Of a DNA stretch of 64,000 bases, positions 34,974-43,959 are shown piece by piece. The translations under genes were made by a program, and so were the position numbers. The stretch's first letter is position 1. Each line of letters starts with the position of its first letter. Where the stretch lies: positions 992,001-1,056,000 of the forward strand of contig CP046866.1 of NCBI GenBank assembly GCA_009789175.1, in the 5' to 3' direction. Below the pieces are notes generated by a model. The model saw nothing but the letters and a program-made list of their open reading frames with translations, ran no database searches and was not told the origin of the DNA. The DNA is from Salinibaculum litoreum (GTDB lineage Archaea > Halobacteriota > Halobacteria > Halobacteriales > Haloarculaceae).

Positions 34974-35941
34974 GCCGACTCACCTCCAGGCACCGGCACG
35001 TCACCATCACGCGCCGCCGTCCGCGCCTGCAACGCCCGCACAAACTCTGCACGGCACTGGTCACGCCACACCTCATCCTTCGTGTCCATCCCGCTCGTCG
35101 CATCCTGCGCGCGATTGTAGACACGGCGGAGCTCCGACTCAGTATACAGCGGGTTCACCACTTCAGCATCGACAATCCCGGCACCGAAATTCCGCGCACC
35201 GCCAAGCTGCATCGCATACTCATCACTATGCGCATCCAAGTAATCGATCGCCTCAACGAGCAAACCCACGTATTCGGGCTTCAGTTCGCGGAGCGTGAGT
35301 CGCCACGTCCCCACGAGATTCCCGACGACGTCTCGGGTCGCCTGCCGAAGCGGTTGCCCCTCATCCTCAGCATTCCGTGACCGAACCTGTGTGTTGAGTT
35401 GCCGGTAGTGAGCTTCGGCCTCGCCCTTCGTTACATCCACCTGCCTTCGGATGGGTGAGAAGCGAATCGGCCGGCGAATCACTCTGCCTGCCCGATCACC
35501 GAACCCACCGAACAGGTCGTGGATGACACAGCCCGCATCCGTGTCGCCATCGACACAGCTACCTTTTTCGTGATACCCACTTTCGAGATCACGGTCGTAC
35601 ACGTCTTCGAGCATGTAATCCGCGTTCGACTCGCCGGGATGGCAGGCCGTCGCGCCCGCCGTCTGCACCACCCGCTCACAGCCATGCCGCAGCCAGCCTG
35701 ACAACGTAAACGGTGAAATCTGCCCCGCAATCTGATTCTGCGGATCATCCGCCTCGTACCGATCCGCCGACGCATGGTGTCGATCCGTAACGATCCCATC
35801 GCCCGGTGCGAGCAAGTCGATGTCCAACCCGACGTACAGGTCCGGGAACGCCATCTCATCGACAGGACGCGGAAGGTCGAAACCGATGTCGAGGTGCGAC
35901 GCGTCGAACGCCTGCATGTCCTGCTCCCCATACATCGTCAC
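34970..35941 (-). CDS. Cas7/Csm3-like RAMP protein (HRAMP)
   Basis: A 323-residue RAMP-superfamily protein. The ferredoxin-like start is DLYVGLDIDLLAPGDGI, the thumb-like QIAGQISPFTLSGWLRHGCE matches the Cas7 'P-G-x-x-x-K-G-x-x-R' region, CVIHDLFGGFGDRAGRVI resembles the C-x-x-C/FG element, and LGGARNFGAGIVDAEV is the glycine-rich loop. Cas7 proteins form the guide-RNA backbone of class 1 effectors. GTG 35941 overlaps the preceding gene (GTGA); ATG 35935 is the alternative start. Confidence 0.8.
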   Translation of the reverse strand: MTMYGEQDMQAFDASHLDIGFDLPRPVDEMAFPDLYVGLDIDLLAPGDGIVTDRHHASADRYEADDPQNQIAGQISPFTLSGWLRHGCERVVQTAGATACHPGESNADYMLEDVYDRDLESGYHEKGSCVDGDTDAGCVIHDLFGGFGDRAGRVIRRPIRFSPIRRQVDVTKGEAEAHYRQLNTQVRSRNAEDEGQPLRQATRDVVGNLVGTWRLTLRELKPEYVGLLVEAIDYLDAHSDEYAMQLGGARNFGAGIVDAEVVNPLYTESELRRVYNRAQDATSGMDTKDEVWRDQCRAEFVRALQARTAARDGDVPVPGGESA

Positions 35942-36534
35942 CGAGCACCCCCAGGTCGGCCGCTATCAACAGCACGTGGGGCAGAGGTCTCAGTTGAGTC
36001 GCCAGTCTTCGCACCAACTTCCCCATCAGACGCACCATCGCAGCCCGAACCGTCAACCCGCACCACCGCACGCTGCCACGGCTTCCGCATCGATTCACAA
36101 TCCGAAGCAGCGAACACGTCACTACGCGCAATCGGACGGCGGAACCACGTTGTTCCCGGGAGCGGTTGTACCGAGGTCGTGTCCGCCGGACTCACCGCAC
36201 GCGGCTGCGGAGCCAGCAAGACAGGCCACCACGACTGCGTCGCAGGATCAGTACACGTCCCGATCCGGCCATCCAACACGAACTCGCGCACACCGAGCGT
36301 AAAGAACTCCGTCGGCTCGTGCCGACACTCAGTACACTTCACGTGCCCGAGCTCGAAAGCCGGTTGCTCAACCGGCCGAAAGGCAAACACAACGACCAGT
36401 GCGCCTTCCCGCAGTTCCTCACCGCAGACTTCACAAACCGCGGCCCCTTCCCCGAGCGCAATCAACTCTATTTGTTTTATATCTTCAATTAGCTGACCAT
36501 CGAACTCTTGCCCGGCGCGTTCTATGTTGTGCAT
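35938..36534 (-). CDS. Zinc-finger protein, first gene of the RAMP operon
   Basis: A 198-residue protein. The N-terminal half holds a treble-clef-like zinc site: CEVCGEELREGALVVVFAF and HVKCTECRHEPTEFF. The C-terminal half is low-complexity and Ser/Asp/Gly-rich. It overlaps the Cas7-like gene (GTGA) and is the promoter-proximal gene, so it may be a regulator or nucleic-acid-binding subunit. Confidence 0.6.
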   Translation of the reverse strand: MHNIERAGQEFDGQLIEDIKQIELIALGEGAAVCEVCGEELREGALVVVFAFRPVEQPAFELGHVKCTECRHEPTEFFTLGVREFVLDGRIGTCTDPATQSWWPVLLAPQPRAVSPADTTSVQPLPGTTWFRRPIARSDVFAASDCESMRKPWQRAVVRVDGSGCDGASDGEVGAKTGDSTETSAPRAVDSGRPGGAR

Positions 36535-36563
36535 GGGTTCTTACGTTTGAAGTGGGAACCCGG

Positions 36564-36585
36564 CCCGCGTGTTGGCCCACGCGGG
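36564..36585 (-). promoter_or_regulatory. Perfect hairpin upstream of the RAMP operon
   Basis: CCCGCGTG, a 6-nt loop, CACGCGGG: a perfect 8-bp stem located 30 nt before the first ATG of the RAMP operon and within the divergent promoter region shared with the BREX side. It may be an operator or a leader RNA structure. Confidence 0.45.
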
Positions 36586-36734
36586 TATCCTTACCGAAAT
36601 ACCCCAAGGGAACCGGGTGTTCAATCACTACTATAGCCCCCTTACTTATAGTCTTAACGGGTAGTAAAGGTGGATAGTAAATATAACTCTAATGTGGTGG
36701 GCATAAGGGGGATGCAAAAAGATATACGAACTAA

Positions 36735-36947
36735 ATGCCCCTCAAAATCGATGAGAACACTGAGAGAGTGATTGACGAATTCGTTGAGAAGGGAAATCTG
36801 ACCACCGGTTCGTTGGTAGACTTCACTGGACTGTCTCGCCCAACAGTAACCAAAAGACTGGATCGCTTACACGCTGCTGAATATATTGAGTATCTTCACG
36901 AGCCGACAGCTCTCTGGTGCTTAGTCGAAGATCCGAGAACGTCATGA
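36735..36947 (+). CDS. Small winged-helix regulator ahead of BREX
   Basis: A 70-residue stand-alone HTH protein (TTGSLVDFTGLSRPTVTKRLDRL is the helix-turn-helix). It sits 42 bp ahead of brxE and divergent from the RAMP operon, so it may control one or both. It is too small and lacks the WYL domain of BrxR regulators. Confidence 0.65.
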   Translation: MPLKIDENTERVIDEFVEKGNLTTGSLVDFTGLSRPTVTKRLDRLHAAEYIEYLHEPTALWCLVEDPRTS

Positions 36948-36960
36948 GACTCTTGAATAC

Positions 36961-36967
36961 TTATTAC
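36961..36967 (+). promoter_or_regulatory. Likely TATA box of the BREX operon
   Basis: TTATTAC centred about 26 nt before the brxE ATG, matching the spacing of archaeal TATA boxes on near-leaderless messages. Confidence 0.4.
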
Positions 36968-36989
36968 GTAACCAGCAGAACACACACCT

Positions 36990-37595
36990 ATGACTGAATC
37001 CGAGAATCTCTCCACGTGTTTCGAAAAATTGCGTGCTGAGGCACTCCCATCGCTAGGTATCGACGATCCTCTGTTGACGCGAATAATTTCGGCCCGGCTT
37101 CTGATTGAGCGAGTTGGGGAACGTGATGCGAATTACTGGTGGGATTCGCAGGTTCTCAGCGATTTTGGCCAAGGCACGTTAGATGAAACTGTGCCGCGGA
37201 CCGCTACGCGATCGCAGATTGAACTGGCTATGAAAGTCGGACGCAAAGTGGAAAACGAGGCGATCGACGAAGAAGCCGTCTCACTCTTTGATCTCGGTCC
37301 CTTTGTCGAATCTCAAATTCAGCGTGAGATCGATACAATCGAGAGTGGCGATGGGCTGGATATTCTAAAAGAGCAATCTGTTGAAATCACCGAGAGTGGT
37401 TGGACTTCGTCATTTGCGGAAGGTAAGCTGACCGTCGAACCCGGAATCGAAACCCCATACGAGATCGGTTCGATTTCTATCGATGATCTTCAAGAGGAGG
37501 AGGGACTCGAAGATGTCCTTTCGCAACTCGTTCACGGGTATGGTGAAGCAACGAAGCAAGAATTGAAAATCCCGTACTACAGTTTGGAAAAGTGA
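36990..37595 (+). CDS. brxE: BrxE-like BREX protein
   Basis: A 201-residue protein, first core gene of the BREX cluster. LLIERVGERDANYWWDSQVL followed by VPRTATRSQIELAMKVGRK matches the conserved 'R-x-G-E...W-W...PRT' region I recall for the BrxE family. Its biochemical role is unknown. BrxE is normally described in type 6 BREX, whereas this cluster ends in brxL. It lies 4 nt before brxA. Confidence 0.7.
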   Translation: MTESENLSTCFEKLRAEALPSLGIDDPLLTRIISARLLIERVGERDANYWWDSQVLSDFGQGTLDETVPRTATRSQIELAMKVGRKVENEAIDEEAVSLFDLGPFVESQIQREIDTIESGDGLDILKEQSVEITESGWTSSFAEGKLTVEPGIETPYEIGSISIDDLQEEEGLEDVLSQLVHGYGEATKQELKIPYYSLEK

Positions 37596-37599
37596 TTGA

Positions 37600-38376
37600 A
37601 TGATGACTGATGATTCAAAGCTAAGTGCATCGATCGGTCGTCATGGGGCATACATTTGGGAGACCAAACGTATACTTGAGAAATATGTCGAAGCTGAGAG
37701 CTATGACGCAGTAAAGGAGGCTGTATTAGAAGAAAATCTACTTCGGAAAGGAAGCGAAAGGTACAGAGAGGACATTCTCACTGAAATTGCGAGTCGATAC
37801 AATATAGACAAGAGTGGATACACAGAGACGCCGCTTGTCCGTGCGTTTAAACTCCCTCTCTCAGAATCAGTAACTGATTGGTTGATTTATTATGAATTTT
37901 CTCAGGACAAACTGGTTTACTATCTCACGACCGAATTCCTGTATTCCCAATTTCACAAGGGTGCTCTTTCTATAAAAAAGGAAGATGTGATTCAATTCCT
38001 TGAGGATTCGACGGAGGACTATTCCGTAGTCGAATCTTGGTCTGACAATACGAAACTAAGTGTGGCTGAGCACTACTTGGCTGCTATGAAGAATTTCGGA
38101 TTGATGGAAGGGAATACAACAAAAGAATTCCAGTACGTGTATCCCCCCAACGAACTTGTTCTCTACGTTCTCTACTCCCTGTTTGACCAATGTATAACTA
38201 CTTCTGACGAAGTTATTGAACACCCGGACTGGAAGCTCCTACTACTATCGCCAGAAGATGTTCGAGAAAGATTACAGGACGTGAGTCCGTCTCACGTACA
38301 GTATGAAAAACGTGGGAGTGTTGAGCGATTAGAACCGAAATACGATTCGCTGATGAGGTGTGTCGATGAGTTCTGA
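37600..38376 (+). CDS. brxA: BREX protein BrxA (DUF1819)
   Basis: A 258-residue protein of the DUF1819 family: a small helical DNA-binding protein found in nearly all BREX clusters. The region DAVKEAVLEENLLRKGSERYREDILTEIASRY is the typical N-terminal signature. The DNA is more AT-rich than brxC. It overlaps brxB by 11 nt. ATG 37600 or 37603 may be used. Confidence 0.78.
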   Translation: MMTDDSKLSASIGRHGAYIWETKRILEKYVEAESYDAVKEAVLEENLLRKGSERYREDILTEIASRYNIDKSGYTETPLVRAFKLPLSESVTDWLIYYEFSQDKLVYYLTTEFLYSQFHKGALSIKKEDVIQFLEDSTEDYSVVESWSDNTKLSVAEHYLAAMKNFGLMEGNTTKEFQYVYPPNELVLYVLYSLFDQCITTSDEVIEHPDWKLLLLSPEDVRERLQDVSPSHVQYEKRGSVERLEPKYDSLMRCVDEF

Positions 38377-38926
38377 TTACGATGACCGTATGAAAGAGTT
38401 GGAGTCATTAGTGATTGAAAAACGCCAGACGATAGACAACCTGAGTGGCGTCCCCTTCGTTGTCTTTCCTTATCCACCCGAAAAAGAACTCTCTGTTGAG
38501 GATGATATCGATTCCTTTGTTGAGAAGTTAGAATTCAACGAACTGTCTGTATCTCTCATTGATCTCCGTGACTTGGTTTTCACCATCCTACAAGAAGAGA
38601 ATTTGCTGGAATCGGTTATAGAGGTCGAAAAGAACAATCCAAAAGATCTTCGAGAGGGGCTGAATTCGGCTTTTTTCGAAGAATATGGCGAAAGCCGCGG
38701 AAAACTGATCGACGCTCTCGTTGAAGAGATCAACGGACACGACACAGCGGTAATATATCGCTGTGGAATCCTCTATCCGTTCTCAAGCCTATCGGTTATT
38801 TTGGGACAACTAGAGAATGTCATAGAAACGCCACTTATCGTATTCTATCCGGCGGTCAAAGAAGATAAGACGGTACGATTTCTTGACGAAACAGAAGGCC
38901 AGTACTATCGTGCAAAGGTGATCTAA
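38366..38926 (+). CDS. brxB: BREX protein BrxB (DUF1788)
   Basis: A 186-residue DUF1788 protein. GVPFVVFPYPPEKEL near the start and the signature ILYPFSSLSVILGQLENVIETPLIVFYP are clear family marks. BrxB is a conserved BREX core protein whose role is not established. ATG 38366 is inside the end of brxA; an in-frame GTG two codons earlier is also possible. brxC starts on the base after its stop. Confidence 0.85.
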   Translation: MSSDYDDRMKELESLVIEKRQTIDNLSGVPFVVFPYPPEKELSVEDDIDSFVEKLEFNELSVSLIDLRDLVFTILQEENLLESVIEVEKNNPKDLREGLNSAFFEEYGESRGKLIDALVEEINGHDTAVIYRCGILYPFSSLSVILGQLENVIETPLIVFYPAVKEDKTVRFLDETEGQYYRAKVI

Positions 38927-41101
38927 ATGTCTGGATATAACTCGACTGAAATTGGTACGATCTTTCGGCGACCTATTACCCGCGACATCAATAAAGTCGT
39001 CAAGGTAGAACAAGAGGACGAGCGGGTTGTTGCCCAAGAGCTCGAAGAATACATTCTGACTGCCGGACTAGAACGGAATTTCACTCGACTACTGGAAGCG
39101 ATTATCGACAGCGAACGCGGTTCCACCGACGAGGTCGGCATCTGGATTTCCGGTTTCTTTGGGTCGGGGAAGAGCCACTTCATGAAGATATTGGGCTACC
39201 TGCTGGAGGACCGGACATTGGGTGATGGGAGTTCGGCTGCAGATATCTTTTGCCGGCGAACAGAAGACGAGACGCTCAAAGGGGCTGTGCGATCTGTCGG
39301 GTCAAAGTTCTATTCGGAGGTGTTGATGTTCCAAATCGGGTCGAAAGAAAACAAGGCTCAGGCCGAATCTATCTCCGAAATAATCTACAGAGAATTCAAT
39401 AAAAAACACGGTTACGCCGGTACGCCGTGGGTGGCGGAGATCGAAAAGAATCTGGAACAGCAGGGGTTATACGACGAATTTAAATCGATCATCGAGCGTG
39501 AGACGGGAACTCCTTGGGAGCAGCGACGGACGCAATCGGTCTTTGTCCGGAACGACCTCGTGAATGCCTTGGTCGAGGTTAATCCTGGCTTCACCGAAGA
39601 AGACGCCCGTCAGGCGATCGAAGACGTTCAAGAAGATTTGGTAATCACCGCGGAGAAGTTGACCACCGAGATACTGGAATACGTCGAGAATAAGGAAACT
39701 GAGCAGGGTGACCCTCGATATTACGTCTTCCTCGACGAGATCAGCCAGTTCATCGGGGAAGACAGCGAGAAACTGCTGGAATTGCAGAGTATCGTCGAGG
39801 AATTCGGGCGACAAGGCGACGGGAAGCTCTGGCTCGGAGTGACCTCACAAGAGAAACTGGAAGAACTGGTTCCCGGTGTTCTCGCTCACAAGGAAGAAGA
39901 GTCGAAAGTCGGAGACCGATTCGACCACCGCGCTGACCTCACATCTGAAGAACTCGACGAGGTCATCCGGGAACGGATTCTACAGAAAAAGGAAGACGTC
40001 GTTCCAACACTCAGTGAGTTCTACTCGACACACAGCGGCCAGCTCAGCAAGGACTACAAGCTCGAATCGACCCGTAGTATCGGGAGTGTGAACGAGGAAG
40101 AGTTCATCGAGTGTTATCCTTTCCTTCCATATCAGCTCGAAATCCTGCCAAACATCTTTGCTGCACTACGAGGGCGGGGGTCGGATGACAAGCTCACGGG
40201 ACGTGAACGGACCTTAATCGACGTCACTCATAGTGTCTTCAACGAACCGCACAACCTGAAAGACGATACGATTGGATCACTGGTCACCCTCGACGTCATC
40301 TTCGACGAAATTGCCGAGGAAATCAGTGATGAAGACCGGACGACGATCGAAGAGGTATCACTCCCGAGTGGGAGAGACGAGTTGGCACGGCAGGTGCTGA
40401 AAGCGCTCTATCTCTTACAGCAACTTGACTGGATCCCGAACAACAAGGAGAACATCGCTACGGTGCTCTACCCACAGGTCGGCGATACGAGGACGATCGA
40501 TGACGATGTAGAGGAAGTCCTGAACGAACTGTTGGACGCATCCTATATCGGTCGAAGTGATGAGGGCTATCGATTCCTGTCGCAGACAGAACGTGGTATT
40601 GAGGACGAGATTGCCAGTATCGACGTTCGGGCAGGCGACATCCGGCGAAACTCGAAGAAGACTCTCCGGAACCTCTTCGAGAACGCGACTACGGTGGGCT
40701 ACAAGAACGACACGTTCGATGTGTCGATCGAGGCCGATGGGGAGACAGTCTCAGAAACAGGCGAAATCACTGTTGAAGCGTATTCACCGATTTATAGACT
40801 ATACGAGTCGGTGAACGAGAAAGCCCTGAAAACGCAGAGCTTCTCCGAAGACGCGACTATCTACTGGCTCGCACCAGAGAACGGCGAGGAGCTCCGTGAC
40901 GACATCGAGCGTCTCATTCAGGTACGACAGGTCGTCGAAGACAAGGAGCGAAAGCAGCTAAGTCCTGAGGAGAAAGAAGCCGTCCAGCAGAAGAAGAAAG
41001 ATCTCTCTCGGTTGGAAGACGACGTCCAGAAGGCGTTCAGAAATGCATTCCGAGACGGCGTTCTCATCTATAATCAGTCGATCACATCGACAGCCGCGTA
41101 A
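38927..41101 (+). pseudogene. brxC: BrxC/PglY ATPase, N-terminal fragment (interrupted by ISH3)
   Basis: Large BREX AAA ATPase. This piece keeps Walker A (GFFGSGKSHFMKILGYLL, near residue 75) and Walker B (YYVFLDEISQFI, near residue 270). The natural sequence continues to GVLIYN at 41074; the remaining QSITSTAA is IS-encoded. Removing the element and one duplication copy restores a continuous frame (TAT AAT GGC GAT GAG) into 42455-43921, giving a full protein of about 1204 residues, the usual BrxC length. The split protein may be inactive, since the C-terminal third is separated from the ATPase. Confidence 0.92.
41070..41074. repeat. Target site duplication, left copy
   Basis: ATAAT directly before the ISH3-type element; the second copy is at 42450-42454. 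Confidence 0.8.
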
Positions 41102-42449
41102 CCTCGTCTGATGGCGGTGAATCAGATTGAACTGGTCGTGGAGCGTCTTCGAAGCGCTAGTGAGCGGGATCTTCGGCATGGACCGTCGCTGTCGGCGGCG
41201 GATCGCCGCCGACGCGACAGTGTCGCCACTCACGACCGCTGTCCGGATCGGTGGACAGCTACCGGAAGAACCGGTCGTCGAGTGACTGGTTCGCTGGGAC
41301 TGCTCTACGCACACCAAGCGCTGTCCAAGCGGCCCGCAACACCATCTCACAAAACTCCGCGAACGGCCATCTCCAGAGGCGGCGCCCCCCGCGGCGGGGC
41401 GCCGCCACGTACCTCCAATGCAGATACCGCCAGCTGTTCTGCAGCAACAGACTCACGACAAACATCACTAGCCGCAGGCCAGCGTCTTGAGAACTGGTGA
41501 ACGCGAGGCTCTGCTTGGCTAATCGGTAGCTTGACTCGATGCCGAAACGCTTGCTGTAGTGCTCTCGAGCATCTCGTGGTGTGTCGATGAACGGCGCGTC
41601 AGCGGCGTAGCCGTGACGCGCCACTCCGTGTTCATCGTACCGCCCTTGCTGGTACACACAATCGATGAACACAGGGAACGTTACCTCGCCGGCGAGATCG
41701 TGCTCGATCTCGCGGCTCCAGCCCCTGTTGAGTTCGTTTTGAATCGTCTCGCCCCACTTGACAATCGGCATTGCATAGGCGTAGTTGTGGGCGTACAGCA
41801 GTCCGAGACAGGTGCTGTTGTAGAATCCACGATCAAGGTAGACGGCCTTGACGCTGAGGTCAAGGCCGTCGAGCAGTTCGAGAAACTCAGCGAGGACATC
41901 GCTGGTGGTGTCGCCAGCGACGAGCTGGCGCACCGCCAGCGTGTATCGTTTGTTGCGTACTCGTACGTACAGCGTCGCGTACGCATGAAACGTTGTGGTT
42001 CCTCGTTTCGCCTGCGAGAAGTACAGCGCCTCTGTCTCGTCTTCGTCGCCGTAGTAGGGATCGAGGTGGAGGTCTGCACAGACCTCCACCGGTCGATCTG
42101 GAAGTGTCGCAAGCGCATCTCGCTGCAGGAGCGTGTCCCCAACTGCCTCAACCGAGTCAAGCTCAAACTGCTCGGTGAGATGTCCCCGGACGGTATTGGC
42201 GTGTGGCGAGTCGCCGGTCGTTTCGCAGACGTGGTTGATTGAGGTCCCGCCGGCGCTGGCGCCGGCGAGGACCTCGTACAACGTCTCTGTCGTGACCTTG
42301 ACGTCATCACCGAGGTCTATCGCAAGCTCTTCGTCGAGGCTGTTGACGACAAAATTAAGCAGGTGCTCTTCCTCTATTTCGCTGTCTGCTTCGGGTTGTT
42401 GCACATCCTCCCAAAGCAGACACTTCCTCTAACCCGATGTGATCGACTG
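41075..42449 (-). mobile_element. ISH3-family insertion sequence, 1375 bp
   Basis: Terminal inverted repeats CAGTCGATCACATCG are identical for 15 nt at both ends and are flanked by ATAAT duplications. Length, 5-bp duplication and transposase type all fit the haloarchaeal ISH3 family. It inserted in brxC. The ends and duplication are perfect, which suggests a recent event. Confidence 0.9.
41259..42404 (-). CDS. ISH3-family DDE transposase
   Basis: A 381-residue transposase. N-terminal helical region (EEEHLLNFVVNSLDEELAID), then the DDE domain: first Asp in EVCADLHLDPYYGDED, second in KAVYLDRGFYNSTCL, Glu in FGIESSYRLAKQSL (Y-(2)R-(3)E/K-like signature). It appears full length with no stops, so it is probably functional. 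Confidence 0.92.
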   Translation of the reverse strand: MQQPEADSEIEEEHLLNFVVNSLDEELAIDLGDDVKVTTETLYEVLAGASAGGTSINHVCETTGDSPHANTVRGHLTEQFELDSVEAVGDTLLQRDALATLPDRPVEVCADLHLDPYYGDEDETEALYFSQAKRGTTTFHAYATLYVRVRNKRYTLAVRQLVAGDTTSDVLAEFLELLDGLDLSVKAVYLDRGFYNSTCLGLLYAHNYAYAMPIVKWGETIQNELNRGWSREIEHDLAGEVTFPVFIDCVYQQGRYDEHGVARHGYAADAPFIDTPRDAREHYSKRFGIESSYRLAKQSLAFTSSQDAGLRLVMFVVSLLLQNSWRYLHWRYVAAPRRGGRRLWRWPFAEFCEMVLRAAWTALGVRRAVPANQSLDDRFFR

Positions 42450-42454
42450 ATAAT

Positions 42455-43921
42455 GGCGATGAGATCGATCCAGAAGGATCGTCAAAGCGGCTAGAGACGA
42501 TTCTCGAATCAGTCACGGAGAACGCTATTCCGCGAGTGTATACGAAGTACGAACCAGAACTGGCCAAGATTTCCGATGATGACGTCGAACGTGCGTTCGG
42601 AAACCTGAACAGTAGTTCGCTTCCAAGTGTCTTCCGCGAACTCAGTCTTGTCGTTGATGGAGACATCAACCCCGAGGCAAGCCTCTGTCAGGAGATTGCG
42701 GACGAAATCGACGACCGACTCAGACGCGGCAAGGGTACGAGTGGAAAGGACCTTCGGGACGTATTCGAGGCTGCTCCGTACGGCTGGAACCGGAATGCAG
42801 TTCGGCTCGGTGTAGCGATGTTGTTCCGCAACAGTGCTGTCGTGGCCAACTACAAAGAGAAGTTGTACGCAAGCTACACCGATAGTCAAGCACAGTCACT
42901 ATTCACCGGCATTCGGAAGTTCAACAGTACGACCTTCGAGAAGCAAGAGGGGGTTGACCCGTCCGATAGAAAGGCGGCACGCGATCTCCTTGACAAACTC
43001 TTCGACAAGAAGGTCCAGGACACGGTTCCGGAAGTCGCCGATGGCATCGAGGAAGCCTGTGAGACGTGGCGGCAGCGAACCAGGGAACTGGAACAGAAAG
43101 GGCGGGATTGTTCCTTCCCGCTGACTGGCGATCTAACGGAATTAAAAACATATCTGGATTCCATCGCGGGCAAGCAGACTGATGCCCGTACGATCAAGGC
43201 GTTCTTGGAGCATCAGGAGGAACTCGAAAACCTCACACGGACGGCCAAGGATGTCTACGAGTTCGACGAGGCAGGGAACCTCGATGAGTTCTCTCGTTAC
43301 CAAAGATTCCTCAACAACGAGTGGAGTGAGTTACTGGAACTCGACGAGGACTCTCGGCACGTCGCAGTTTCCGACCAGGACAAGGAAGCCGCTGAGCAAC
43401 TCGAAGTGACGCTTGAGTCGGAGCAAGTGATAGAGAACTGGTCTGAGGCACAGACCGATTACGGAAAGATCGCACAGACGTACGCAAGCCAGTACGAGGC
43501 ACTGTTCGAGAAGCGGTACGAGGTGTACAGATCCGCGATCGAAGAGGTAGAGGAATATGCTGAGGGCTTAGACGAGAAAGAGATCGAGCGCGCGACAGAG
43601 GAGCTTCAGGAATTGCAGGGCTCCTCGTCGATCTCGATAGATATCTCCGAACACGAGCATCTCGGTAGGCAACCGACGATTGACCACTTGGAGAAATACA
43701 TCCGTACGGATGATTCGTACATAGACAGTGCGAAGGCCACGGTAGACAGGATCCGAGAAGAGAAGGACGAAACCCGTCGGGTCACCATCGACACCGGAAG
43801 TATTCTCTCGGGTACCGTCGTTCGTGAGGAATCCGACATCGAACCTGCACTGGAAGCACTCCGCGAGCGTATACAGGCGAAACTAGACGACGAGGACGAC
43901 GTCGAGATTAGATTCAAGTAA
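42455..43921 (+). pseudogene. brxC: BrxC/PglY ATPase, C-terminal fragment
   Basis: Continuation of brxC after the ISH3 element: GDEIDPEGSSKRLETILE, then YTKYEPELAKISDDDVERAFGNL and a long charged, coiled-coil-rich region (ELEEKE-type segments) up to the end ...DDEDDVEIRFK. No natural start exists at its beginning; an in-frame GTG or ATG near 42533 could allow some translation. It would lack the Walker motifs. Confidence 0.9.
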
Positions 43922-43959
43922 CCGCTGGAACATCCCTAATCAACTCTCCAATCATCACA

